From positions 186,001 to 250,000 of the forward strand of contig JAACJP010000004.1 in NCBI GenBank assembly GCA_013368375.1: a DNA stretch of 64,000 nucleotides, read 5' to 3'. The notes below the pieces were generated by a model. The model made no database searches. It worked only from the letters and a program-made list of their open reading frames with translations, and was not told the origin of the DNA. The translations under genes and the position numbers were made by a program. Below are positions 23,448 through 34,788 of the stretch, one piece after another; the first letter of the stretch is position 1, and each line of letters begins with the position of its first letter. The stretch comes from Tricholomella constricta (taxonomy: Eukaryota; Basidiomycota; Agaricomycetes; Agaricales; Lyophyllaceae).

Positions 23448-24201
23448 ATGACTCGCGCCAATCGATTGGGCATGATTGCCACCTTCTTCACCACTCTTTA
23501 CCTCCTGGCTTTCTTCCAAATTCTTGCGGTTCCTTTGGTTGAGGAGAAAACGGTACAAGAGATTCTTCCAGTGGTAAGTCACATATTGAACTCTATGTGC
23601 ATCCTTGCGCTGACTCAACGCCGATCGGCATCTCGTTTTGTTCCTGTTTCTCTCTTCAATCGCACGTTTCACGAATGTTAGATTCCATGGTGGCTTCTAG
23701 TTTCGTTCGGGTCATACTCGCTGTGGTCCCTTGGTTGGGGTCTCTTCACGTTCAGAGATTGCCCAGAAGCATACACCGAACTACTTGGGGTGAGTCTTGA
23801 AGTCCAATTTGGCCACGTCTTCCTTGCGTATTTGTTCAATATCACCGGGTATTCCTTTCTACGGACGATCTTCTTTGGAAAGTCCGATGCCTATGTTAAA
23901 TTACACCGATCCTTCGTAATTTCTTTTGACAAACAATTTCTTGATGCTTCGGTTCTGCAATATTGGCTTCGAGCATGGTTTTCGAACTGGTTGGGGCGAC
24001 TCCACCGAGCTGCTTTTCACACCTACCTTTCCGCATCCCACGTTCATCCTCGATTGCCATCTTCGCCATCTTCCGCTCTTCATCTCTTCTTTCAAAATAT
24101 TTGGTTCCTGAATCCTGACTTCGATCTCCTGTCCCACTTTACTTCAGGAAATCTCACAAGCTAAAAACGACTTGCGATCGCAGGGAGTCACCGTTGACTG
24201 A
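23448..24201 (+). CDS. DPM3: Dolichol-phosphate mannosyltransferase subunit 3
   Basis: Exons 23448-23573, 23682-23789 and 24148-24201 give 95 aa, the expected length. Two membrane spans occupy the N-terminal two thirds. The second begins at the hallmark IPWWLLVSFGSYSLWSLGWGLF, and is followed by the conserved FRDCPEAYTELL and a short C-terminal helix (EISQAKNDLRSQGVTVD). In animals DPM3 anchors the catalytic DPM1 subunit to the ER membrane; the complex makes dolichol-phosphate-mannose for N-glycans, GPI anchors and O-mannosylation. The second intron is 358 nt, several times longer than any other intron here, yet the last exon matches the family exactly, so the junction is sound. It lies 415 bases downstream of the glutaredoxin gene in the same orientation. 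Confidence 0.93.
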
Positions 24202-24330
24202 TACCATTTGCCGAGGCGGCGTCGCAGCAGCCTTATGTGTTATTTTTAATGCACTCTTCCCCAGTTTATATTTCTGGATTTACAAAAGCGATACCGATAC
24301 CGATCGCGAATCGATAGCGCCCGCCGCCAG

Positions 24331-24888
24331 GGTTTGGCAGACTCGCCATTCGATATCAGAACTCCTCTCTTCTATCGGGATATACGCGTTGAATTTCAAA
24401 TTCCTACAGGCGAAAACTCAACTTCGGCTCATGACACCTGGCATCTTGTGTGTCGAGCGAGGCTCTCTACCCGCTATTCTGGTGGGCCTATGATCGATCT
24501 TTACCCCGAGAGAGCTGTTTTCTGTCACCCGTCGCTTGACTTTCCCATCAACTTCTCTGAATTTCACCCTCCGCAACACGACGACGTGGTCGCTTTCGGG
24601 TAAGGCCGCATTTCTCCTCCGTTCACTCGTCAACAACTTCTTTCTCATGGGTTTGTACATGTTCGGCGTTTGAAATCCCAATCACCTCGTGGGTTTTCTC
24701 TTGTTTATTTGCTCAGATACGAAGCTTCGTCGTCGCTCTCTGATGGGAGTGTCGACATATCACCTACCTACCCTATGCACTTCGAGAACACTCCAAACGC
24801 ACGCACCCATTTGTGCCTTCTCGCTGCACAATCCACAATCTCTGTGACATTCGTGGTATATCCGAAGCCAACGATGTCCGAATCTTAG
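24331..24888 (+). CDS. Possible spliced gene fragment, unknown
   Basis: Two stretches join cleanly across a GTAAGG...CTCAG intron: 24331-24599 and 24717-24888. They give about 147 residues with alternating hydrophobic strands (DIRVEFQIPTG, THLCLLAAQSTISVTFVVYP) and a stop at 24888. An acceptor-like CCGCCGCCAG precedes the first stretch, but I found no convincing start codon or upstream exon between it and the DPM3 stop. I do not recognise the protein. It may be a real beta-rich protein with a missed 5' exon, or chance. Confidence 0.3.
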
Positions 24889-26692
24889 CAATCAAGCCCA
24901 CGCTCATGTCATGCACGTCGTTCTACACAACATAACATAACATAACATACTTACATACATATACCCACCATCAGCTTCCTTTTCTGCAGATCTCGTCTTA
25001 TCTGGAAAGTCATCTACCCCACACTCAGTTTACCTTACCCCACCCCCGCCCCCACGCTTAGATCCCTAGATTCGCGAGGGGCGAGGGGGTCCAGCAGTGT
25101 TTCGTAAGAGTGAATTAGTGAGGTTCTTCCTTTTCCGTGATCTACCGAGGATTTACGACACGACACGACTCGACTCGACTCAACCAAGCAACACAAGCGC
25201 ACAAGGCCGATCGATCCTTTTTTATTTATTTCCGCGCCCAAATGCGTCCGCACCGTCTGCAGATCACGGCTTCTCTGCTGGAATTCCAAATAACCCTCGA
25301 CAATGGCCTGTCTTGGCCTCTGAATTTGCTCGTGCCACTCCCCGCCGCTCTGCGTCCCGCCGGGTCCTGCCAGTGCCAGGGCGCTGAGAAGGAAAAAACC
25401 TCGAAGCATCCCCGGGCCAACCTCCCCACATCCATCAGAAAACGCAACTCACTTGGTCTGCCTCGCAAATCCGATTTCCTATTTGTTCCGGCTCGAGAGT
25501 CTCGTGCAATGCGGCCTCCTCTGACAGGGCCGCCGCCTCTGAACCTGTCGCACATCATTGTCATTGTCATTGTATACCGCGGGGCAAAAAGACTGCTTAC
25601 TTCTTCTCATGTCTACGCCACCCGATCTTACGAGATCACCGAAAGTATGGATGGTGTATGTGTATCTATGTATATGTATGTGTATAAGTATGTGTGTGAG
25701 TGAGTTGCGTGTGGTGTGTGGTGTGTGTGGTGTGTGATGTGATTGTGGACTGGACTGGACCATCAGCGGCGTACGTCCATCCATGATTCAGAAACTAACG
25801 ATATCCTCCGCTTTTCAGGATCGTGTCGGTTTTGGACCCCGCCAGGCTAACTACAACTACGTCCGGGGAAACGATCCACTATAATTCGTACTTGTCGGCG
25901 CCTGTTAATTTAAGTGCAAGTACGGGGAAGCAATATGATATTAATAGGACGCCCGGAATCAATATAGTATTTGTGGACGGAATGGACTGCTGGGCCATAC
26001 GGCGGCCGGCGACAGACGGAAACATGGAACGTAGAGAGTCGAGACGCAGTTGCTCTGTGCACCGAATATGTGGGGACCCATCCCTCCACAGAAGAAAGAA
26101 AATTCGCGTAGCGTCGGAACGAACTTGCCACGTACGTAGTAGCATTGTGATGTGCCTGGCGAACTTACAACAAGTGGACGTTTTCTCAAAATAGATTATA
26201 ATCACTGGGGTTTTCGGCCGTACTGTTTCTGGTTCTGGGTAAGCAAAAATTCTGTTTGCTTCCCTTAGACTGTAACGCCTACCCGCGCGACCCAGCTCAT
26301 GTATCGATTGAGCCGGTCCCCTCGGAAAGAACGAACAGACACCGGCAAGCCCGCAAGGCTTCTTTTTGGAAATCAGACTCTCAAAGAAAAAAACCGTTTA
26401 CCGTTTACCGTTTTGCTGGCTCTTTGTGATTTTGGAGCCGTGATTCCTGGTTCCAAGTCCGACGAGACAAGTATCACCACGGATACTTTGTTCGATGGAA
26501 GGAGGAACTGAACTAAAAAAAAAAAAAAGATCCTTGAGATCGACATCCATCCACGCTGACACGCTGACGCGAAATACGAAGCCTCATATTTATTTCAGTA
26601 CAAGATGACGTGAACAACTTGGAATGTTTGTCACCCCTTTATGTTATCCATATTACATATGAACTATGATGACAAAACAGGCCTCGTCTCGT
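24889..26692. other. Intergenic stretch with simple repeats
   Basis: Contains an (AACAT) run at about 24928-24949, a CGACT run at about 25163-25180 and a GT-rich tract at 25660-25745. Frames of 188 (plus) and 124 (minus, signal-peptide-like start at 25409) codons overlap each other and show no family. I call no gene. Confidence 0.45.
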
Positions 26693-28544
26693 CTAAAGCC
26701 TCCCGAACTTATCCAGGGCAGGCCTGCCAAAGTTTGTCTTCAAAATATTATTTATAAGCCGGCGGCACACACAGGTGAACGGAAGCGGAAAACGCACAGG
26801 AGGCTCGGGAGCATTATCCAAAATCGTTTCGATCCGCTCAAAGATCTCCGGGGTCAGTTTCGGTATCACCTCCAGCGCTTTGAGGTTCTCTAGGACCTGC
26901 TGGGGCGACGACGCCCCGAGGATGACGGTGGCGGTGTTTGGGTTTCTCGCGACCCATGCTAATGCCAGCGCGGACGTTGTGGTTTGTAATTCTAGAATGA
27001 GGAGAGAAGGTGCGTAGAGAGCTCAGTGCTGAGAGGGAGGGGGGGGTTATGGAGATAGAGAAACCGCGCACCCTCGGCAATCCTCGTCAGTTCACGCACT
27101 TTACGAATCTTCTCTTGGCCCTCCGGCTTCTGCAGACTATCAATCGTATTCTTGTAATTTTCGACGTGCGTGGCAAAGCGTGTGTTCGCAGGGATACCGT
27201 CATTGTACTGTCATCATAATCATACATTACTTCTTTTCTGGATCTACCCGTCTCTATGCGGACGGGCGAAAAAAAAAGCGCTGACCTTTCCAGTGAGCAG
27301 GCCTCCGGCGAGGGCAGAGAACACCGTCGTTCCTAAGTTGTACTTCTTGTAGAGAGGCCTTGATTGGTGGGGAGCCCGTAGTTAGAATGAGGCTGGGATG
27401 CATTATGATCTCACGAGAGGGATAGATGGAACGCACGCTATTCTTTTTCTGGACGTTCACGATGGAACATGCTATAAAAGGCCTTTTTGAATCGTCCGCG
27501 CGTGTTTTAGAGGAGACGTGTGGGGCTTACTTGTGCAGACATTGCTCGGCGATGGGACCAATGAGGTTGAGACGGTTTGCTACATCTGTCAGAAACGTTG
27601 ATGCTTGCGTGATTGAGGAAGCGAATGACCAGCAGCGAGCTTACGGTGCGCCTCTTCTATTTCCCGCGCGCTCCATTCCGACGTGGCCCAGTAGAAGGCC
27701 TGATGATAGCGTTAATTGCATCACGAAATGTGGAAGGAGAGAAGCAATACTTACCCATCCCTGGTCGATGACATGGTTGAAGGCCCTGACAGTTTCCTCC
27801 ATGGGAACTAAGACGCAGGATTGTCCGTGTCAGCCGCGCTCTCCGAAGACGAAGACGCTTCATGACCAACCGGTGTGATCAGGACGATGTGCGAAGATGA
27901 CGTCGACATAGTCGAGTTGAAGACGGGCGAGGCTACCTTGGGTGCCTTCGATGATACTCGAACACTAAACGTCAGGAAATGCAGTGGGGATGAGAACTTC
28001 CACAGCTCACTGCTTGCGCGACAATCCAGTATCATTAGGTCCGTTTCTCTTTAGGCCCCAGAAGAGCTTCGTCGTAATGACGAGATCTGTTCGCCTAAGA
28101 CCGAGCTCCTTGATCACTCGCCCCCTATTTAAGCGTCATCAGCCAACGTCAATTGTAAATTCCATTCTCGAGTTTCACACATCTCCAACTCCGATTTGCC
28201 CCCGGAGTACTCCTCGGCCGTATCAAACATGTTAATCCCATTCTCAAAAGCGGTCTTGATGATTTCCTGGTCCAAGGCGCATCAAGAAATCAAAAATAGG
28301 CCCTGGGAAAGGAGAGAGTTGCATGCATGCGGGACAACGCACCTTGACTGGGTCTCCCGTCACCGTTCCTCCCAGCGTGAGCCCTGAGCGAAAAGCATGT
28401 GGAACGCCGGATCAGCTCCGATTGCGACGAGAAGCACGTATACGCACATCCTCCGAGTGAGAACAGTGGGACACGCAAACCGCTTGAACCGAGCCGGCGA
28501 AACGGCATGTCCTTAGGATCGAACTCGAGCTGAACGCCTGACAT
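26693..28544 (-). CDS. Aldo-keto reductase, potassium-channel beta-subunit type, with one disrupting indel
   Basis: Thirteen exons, 5' to 3' on the minus strand: 28544-28448, 28383-28343, 28266-28181, 28124-28011, 27956-27871, 27807-27755, 27699-27645, 27585-27531, 27471-27439, 27358-27286, 27207-27072, 26991-26798 and 26737-26693 (355 codons). The family sequence is continuous: FRRLGSSGLRVPLFSLGGW, GINMFDTAEEYSGGKSE, VITTKLFWG, IFAHRPD, WATSEWSAREI, PIAEQCLHN, VFSALAGGLLTGK, NPNTATVILGASS, TNFGRPALDKFGRL. The catalytic Asp (FDTAEEY), Tyr, Lys (ITTK) and His (FAHRPD) are all present. Such AKR6-type enzymes use NADPH to reduce carbonyls. At the exon 9/10 boundary the frame reads TAG (27438-27440). 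Losing one base from an expected TAC-GC before the GTGCGT donor explains both the stop and one missing residue. So this copy is either freshly inactivated or carries a sequencing error. Confidence 0.88.
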
Positions 28545-29576
28545 CGCGATTGTATGCGATCTTATCGATGAGGCGATAAAGAAGAATGCTCTCCGGGGGG
28601 GCTGGGGCGCTGGCGGTTGATTCTTCGTTTCGGAGACTTATGTACCATCTCGAGAACAGACAAATGTCCGAATTTTTACCGAAGAGGGAAAAAAAGTTGT
28701 CATTTCGAGATCGATGGACTCAATGGAGGGAATGGGTTAGCGTTCCCCCGATCGTCTGGGCCATGAATATGAGCTGGTTTGAACATCGGGTCGGGGCGTC
28801 GGCGTCGAGTCGAGTTTACGATGTCTGTTAGGCGTTTTCCGAGATCGATGATGCGATTGTCAGTCAATTTGTATGGCGTCTAAATGAAGGATGCAGGAAA
28901 CGAGAGAAAACACCTGGACGTTTATCGCCTCGATGCGTAAGAAGACCGTTTGATAACTTGCATTAGTTCAGTGAGCCATGGGCAAAATTGAAGAGGCAGA
29001 AACGTTACCTTAAGGATAAGCCGAAGCCGGAAACTTTAGTTAGCGGAAGTTGAGCGGTGGATATGCGGTGGTAAAGTATGTATATATATGCCCTACGAAA
29101 AAAAGAAAAAAAAAAAAAAAGCTAAGAACTCACGTAAACAGCCGCTGGTAAGGTCAAAATCTTTCAAGTTGACAGTAGAGTAACATTTCAGCCAAGTTAT
29201 AGTGCAATGACGCATTTGGTAACACATCTGGACTAGAGTTGCCGATCTCACCTTGGAGCAATGGCTTCAAGTGCTGCCGAACTGCAAAGATTCACCCTCG
29301 AGAGCCTTTGGGTGATGTTTGAACCAGGTCGCGGACCGGGAACCATTGCAAACAGGTTTCAGGCAAAGTGAGATTATGTGGATGACGATCCAGAGCTCAA
29401 TGGTATTGACGGACAACAGTGCGAAAAGAACGGGACCGATATGTTCAAAGTCGTCTAGCAGTATTCAGACCGTGCGTCCGCAACACACCGAAGGATAGTT
29501 GATGAACTCACAATGTGATTACATGGGGCCGGTGTCGATACGCATTATACATCAAAGATTGCGAAAAACAAAAGCA
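28545..29576. other. Intergenic stretch
   Basis: Shared region upstream of the reductase and downstream of the fasciclin gene. It contains an A-rich tract at about 29098-29120. No gene seen. Confidence 0.5.
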
Positions 29577-30363
29577 TCACTCGTACGAAACAGTACCGTC
29601 GATTAAGTAGAGTACACCATTCAATCCCTGTAAGATGCGCCTTAGAAGTCTAGCAGCAAATATCCAAGAGAGACCGTACCTCTTTCATGCCAATAATCCG
29701 AACCCCATCTTCCAGCGTAACCCGGCTCCATTCCGGGCCCTTACCATCATTCTTACTGATCGGCGTAAACGAAATAGATTTCCGGTGTAGGAGAGTGGGA
29801 TGCTGCTCGGAGTCAAGGGTAATGGGGGATTCCTGGAGTTCGCGTAGAGTCAGTGATGAAAAATGAAGCATTTATGGTATGGTATGGTGTGGCTCGGGCT
29901 TACAGGCACAATGTGGGCAGACACCCATCGCTCGACGTTCCTCCTAGACCGGCTGTCGAACTCCTCTTCACTGATCTCAAGCCCCTCATCCGAAGGCGCA
30001 GTAGCTCCTTGATGACTTGAGAACACAACATGACATCAATCCCACCACCACCACAGCAACAGCAGGGACTGTTGTAGAAACTCACGGCTTCCGCGCTAAC
30101 GACATAACCGCCTTGTTCGTGGGTACGAAGAGCGTCGACTTGATCCTCGAGTCCTCGAAAATTGTGCTGAGCTCCAGTTCGCGGGCATACGAGTAGAATA
30201 TGGAAACTGATGGCTCTATTGTCAGAAGATCCGCCAACGTGGGTTTGGAGTGCGTCAAGGGAGTATAGTCCGTGTTGACATCGTTATTCATGGGTATCTG
30301 CTGCTCTTCGGAGGCAAAGGAGAGCAGAGGGAGAGAGAGGAGAGCGAGAAGCTGGAGCCGCAT
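29577..30363 (-). CDS. Secreted fasciclin (FAS1) domain protein
   Basis: Exons on the minus strand 30363-30086, 30015-29904, 29832-29680 and 29627-29577 give 197 aa. A clear signal peptide (MRLQLLALLSLPLLSFAS) precedes one FAS1 domain. Its H1-like box is STLFVPTNKAVMSLA at about 79-93, with the later strand DGVRIIGMKEGLNGVLYLIDGTV ending the protein. Single-FAS1 secreted proteins of fungi are cell-surface or wall proteins with suspected adhesion roles. No GPI signal or membrane segment follows, so the product should be secreted. The second exon starts after a CAAG acceptor. The central region (about 94-130) is acidic and Arg-rich, with an NVERWVSAHIVP helix that fits the family. Confidence 0.87.
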
Positions 30364-30560
30364 GTTTGGTTAAGTAAGTGGAGAGGCCGGGACTGTAACT
30401 TGTGCGGCTTGATTGGGAACGACAACAAATACGCCTAAACTGCGTACTGCCACCTTCCAAAAGCCGTGTTGCAATTATACAGAACCTCACTCATGAAAAT
30501 GTCCTTGGGATGACTGAAGAACTTGTCTTTCTGTGCACACCGCATCCAACCGAGGTCGAC

Positions 30561-30907
30561 AAGGACGAAACCAATTCAACCATCCCTTCGCCCATCCGAG
30601 CCAAGTTCTTTGTCCAGGTCCCATCTATGCGTCAAAGGTTCGACGAGACGGAAAGTCTGACCCGTGAGGCTGCCTTGCCCTCTTACAACTATCACAACAT
30701 GGTGGTTGAGCTTATGGTCCGCGTGCCACTTGAGGCTATATTAGTATTCACAGAGTAGGCGACTAGTACCACCAAGAACGAAACCAATTCAACCGCCCCT
30801 CCGCCTGGCCCGTGATTGAGTCAGAGGCTGCCTTGCCCTGTTACAAGTTGAGCTGATGGTCTGCGTGCCACTTGAGGCCGCATTTTTAATCACCGAGCAG
30901 GCGACTA
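30561..30907. repeat. Degenerate tandem duplication (about 205-bp and 135-bp copies)
   Basis: Sequence at 30561-30765 recurs at 30774-30907. Shared blocks are ACGAAACCAATTCAACC, GAGGCTGCCTTGCCCT, GCGTGCCACTTGAGGC and GCAGGCGACTA/GTAGGCGACTA. The second copy has internal deletions. An open frame crosses the first copy (30402-30758), but I see no protein family. Confidence 0.75.
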
Positions 30908-31827
30908 TTCAATACATCTTGCCAGACTATGTAGCTGATATTGAGCTTCAAAAGAACAGTGGGGAGTTGTACACAGCTGGCGTATATGTGCGTGCAGCGT
31001 GTATAGCAATGTCGACAGCACTTAGCAGGCAACTTGAATGCTATACACATTCCGCGGCACTCGATGATCCATTGGGGCACAGGTCTGATAATGGTTGGTA
31101 TGTACTTATGATATGGTATGGTATGTTATGTTATGTGCTGTATGGAAGCGGGGTACTATGGGACATGGGATATGTACGTATATGGGATATGGGACAAGCC
31201 AGAGGATATTTTATGATATGTAAAATGCAAGGGGAGGTTATGATCATGATAACAATGATGATGTGCTGTGATACGTGATAAACTTCAAACACAAGACAAC
31301 GGGACACAGCGACAGCGATGAAGACAGCGACAAAGACAAACAGGCAAGTAAGCAAGTAGTAACAGGATGCGGGCGATGCAAAATGGGATATCGGTATGGA
31401 ACATGCAATGCAAAAATGCAGGACAAAAAGTGGACAGGATGAGCGATGATGAAGGATGAATTGTGTACGAGATTGGTATGAGTGACGATAGCGGTAGCGG
31501 CGATTTAAAGTCAAAAGAGCGTTCGAGCGGCGAGAAGGGAACCATGCAGAGGATGCCTTGGATGCGATGAAGATGCGGGAATGATGATGGTGGTGATGTA
31601 ATTCCTGTGGATGTGGGCCGGCAACGAAACATGCAGATCGTGTTTTTTGACCGGGAACAAAAGGTGAAAAAGAAAATCGAGCTCCAGATTGAGATATTGG
31701 TAAAGAATATCGGATAACGTGGTTGGGATATTGCACCGGAGAGTGAAGCGAGATGTATGATGATGGGTGAAATTTTGAGATGCGTCCGATTTCGTGATTT
31801 GAGATTGCGGTGTCCAACAAATAGAGC
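30908..31827. other. Intergenic stretch, simple repeats
   Basis: TATGG/TATGT-type simple repeats lie at 31100-31200. A 229-codon minus-strand frame (31131-31820) has low-complexity Ser/Leu/His content and no motif, so I take it as chance. The PUF gene's 3' end follows. Confidence 0.5.
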
Positions 31828-34788
31828 TTAGTATCCGTAATATGCGCGCTACGGGGAAAGATAAAATATAAAGGTCAGGCCAAGTCTTGTCCGACGAAGC
31901 GACACAACGAACCATCCTATCGCTACACGCCCCCAGTGTTCAGCCGTCTACCGCCACAATGAGGTGTAAAGTAACTCACAACAGCCAAATAACTTTTGAA
32001 CCGGTCTTACACCCACGCAGCGTGACGATGTGGCCTCGAATGCAGTCGTACAGCAGTGCGCGCTGGTCCTTGTCCGCCTATGCACATATCGGACGCTTGA
32101 ACAGACACATGTAAGACAGAGCATGGCACGCGTACCGTGGGCAACACACTCGCGATCAGTTGGCTCCCCGTCACGCTCAAAGCGAGGTCGACGATCATCG
32201 CGCGGCGAGACCTTATAAGGAATAGAAACGTAAGTACTGGCCTGAGAAGGCCACGAGCTTTGCGTACCCTTTGGCGGCCTCGCACATCCTCTCGACGATG
32301 CGGTCCAGCGTCGCCTTCCCGCCCTCTTTTAGCGCCTTGACGACACTTTTCGCGCCCTGCTCGCTCGTCGCGAAGTCGAGGAGGCCGTCGAGGAGGTGCT
32401 GGAGCGTCTGCGCGCGGTGCGCCTCGGAGCCATGTTCGAGAACTATGATCCACCCAGTCATGAGAATCAGTATCTGCATGTCAACTTAAATTGGATGGGA
32501 AGCAACTTACTGTGCTGGATGCAGTACGATCCCCACTGGTTCTTAGCGACCTCAGCGAACACAGCAGGACCGTTGTTGATGAGTTCATCGACAATGCCAT
32601 CCTTCGCCTCAGCCTCCAGGTTCTCAAATGCATGCTAGCGTTGCGACAATTAGATACAAAATGAAGAAAGATACGAAGCACCGAAACGAGGACATACCTG
32701 CACAACCAAAGACCCCGTCTCATGGCACGCGAGCGACGCCCACTTTCCCTTGAGCGACTTGTTGACACTGTCCCGTACACGTCAGCCCTGATAGCACACA
32801 GTAAACAAGAAGGCTACATACTAAGCAAAGATCGGCGGCGCGGGCGGCGTCCACGAGAGTTCCATGATCTATATCCGATCAGCAAAAGAGAACGAAGTAA
32901 GATAAGATGGAGGGCGAACATACCTTGCTCCATACATGCGACGCATGCTTGTTGACGAGCGTCTGTGCAGGGTCACCGAGGAGAAGTTCAGACACAATGA
33001 GCAGGCGTATATCCTCCTCGCAGTCGAGTGCCTTCTGTAGGACGTGACACCCGTAGCAGTTGGTCGCAAGCTCGACGACGCGGCCCCTGTGATTATAACT
33101 CAACCATGGCGAGAAAAAAGAAAAGGAAGAGATAACGTACCGCATGCACGCAACCATCTTGCGGCGCTCCTCGGGGACCGAAGCGGCCTCGAGACAGCGC
33201 TGGACGGCCCAGTTTCCGAACCTGATATTACCACGCACACACAGCGTTAGCGAAACACAGACTGCTGATTAAACGACATGAGACAGCGTACCGATGTGCC
33301 ATCATCTCGAAGCCTCTCGCGCATATGGCGTCGACAATCTTGGCGCGCTCTTCGAGATCGGCGACCTTGAGCTTCTGTTGAAGGAATATGCTCGCTTGCT
33401 GGTCGGACGACTTGATGATGCGCTCGACGAAAACGGGGTAGGGCGGGGATGAAGACGGATGCAGGAGGGAGAGGAAGTTGATGGGCTGCGAATACAAGTT
33501 TATTAGTGATTGTATGCGCGTCTCATGAAAGAAAAAAACAAACTTCGTGTGAATGCGCGTGCGCGGCAGGGGTCTGCGGCAATGAGTTCCCGCCATTCTG
33601 GCCGCCATAGCTAATGTGATGCACCGGCTGGTGCATCTGCGAGTGGCCTGGCCCCTGCTGACCCTGCTGCTGGTATACAAACGACGTCCTAAGTCCTAAC
33701 GGCTCGTCATGCAGGTGGCCCACCGCGCCCGAATTGTAATCAAACTTGCCGTCCTTGGGCAGGAGCCAATCACCGCTGAGCTGCGACTGCCCCTGCGGCT
33801 GTGGCTGGAGGCGCCAGTCCATGGCCATAGGGGGCAATCGATTGCGATTGGATACTGGTGCGGAGGCTGGAGACGCGTTGTGGTTATACAGAGTGCGAGG
33901 GAGAGACAGCGTATTATTGGTGTTGATATCGTTAGCGAGGCCAGAAGAGTTGGTCTGGGCCGGAGTGTGGCCATGGCTGTGATAAACTGACGCGGGAGTA
34001 TCTGCGAAGGGCTCGAAGAACGGGAATGTTGGGGCGTTGGGCGGGATGTAAGCTGGAGCACGATAGAGAGGAGACGAGGAGTGGGTGAGTGTATGCACGT
34101 TACCGTGGCCATGTGCGATGTAGCTTTCATGTGGGTAGGGGCCGCGCGCAGGAGAAGGATGTTCGAAAAGCAGCGACGGCTGCTGGTTATAAGCCGCGGG
34201 ACCGAGTTCATACGGGGACTGCTGCAGCTTCGCGTTTGCGTCAAAGGAGCGCGTGGACGGCGAAAGATCAGTCGGCGTCATCAGCGAAGACGTCGCCGAG
34301 GCCGGTGAGAAGTCCGGCGAGCTTGGCGATGCGTTGAGATTGAGGCTCAGAGCGGGTTTTTTGGCAGTCGGGGCCGGCGAGTTGAGGTTCAACGTCCGGA
34401 GCAGCTGTTCCACATGCTAGCCAAGAGATAAAGAAGTGTCAGTAATGCGCATATATTCACAAAAAATAGCACACACCGTATCGTCAAAGTCAGGACTGTT
34501 TTTCTTGCGGCCATCGCCGATGGCTCCGATGTCCTTGGGCTTCACAGATACCTGGGTTGGCACGGGGCCAAAAACATCTTCACGGCGCACGATGGCCGGC
34601 TCGCGCATGTCGAATTCACGCTGCTCGGCGACACGAGAAAACGAGTCGAGCGTCTTGGGCCACGTAGCTTCGGAAGGCTGCGGCTGCGGTGCCCAGATGC
34701 TCGCAGCGAGCGTTGCCTGCTGCCTGCGGGGGGGACTTGGGTCATAGAGAGCGACATAGTGGGCACTGTCGTCGGAGGGGATGTTCAT
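31828..34788 (-). CDS. Pumilio/PUF-domain RNA-binding protein
   Basis: Thirteen exons on the minus strand: 34788-34477, 34416-33544, 33485-33292, 33221-33141, 33086-32924, 32868-32822, 32767-32698, 32634-32511, 32442-32268, 32211-32136, 32077-31980, 31922-31913 and 31848-31828. They sum to 747 aa. Residues 1-395 are disordered, rich in Ser, Pro, Asn and Gln. Residues 396-747 form a PUF repeat array. Recognisable repeat cores include MMAHRFGNWAVQRCLE, LATNCYGCHVLQKALD, VNKHASHVWSK, LACHETGSLVVQHAFENL, NQWGSYCIQHILEHG, TSEQGAKSVVKALKEGG and RGCKTGSKVIWLFDRMRAYYGY. PUF proteins bind UGUA-type 3'UTR motifs and repress or localise mRNAs in the cytoplasm. The penultimate exon is only 10 nt and the last is 21 nt. 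They restore the WLFDRMRAYYGY end, which would otherwise stop after WLL. I cannot assign the exact PUF subfamily. Confidence 0.93.

Noticed and set aside
25137..25703. 188-codon plus-strand frame
   Set aside because: Composition is dominated by simple repeats at its end; no motif, no start context, and it overlaps competing minus-strand frames.
31131..31820. 229-codon minus-strand frame just downstream of the PUF gene
   Set aside because: It is Ser/Leu/His low-complexity derived from TATGG-type repeats, with no family.
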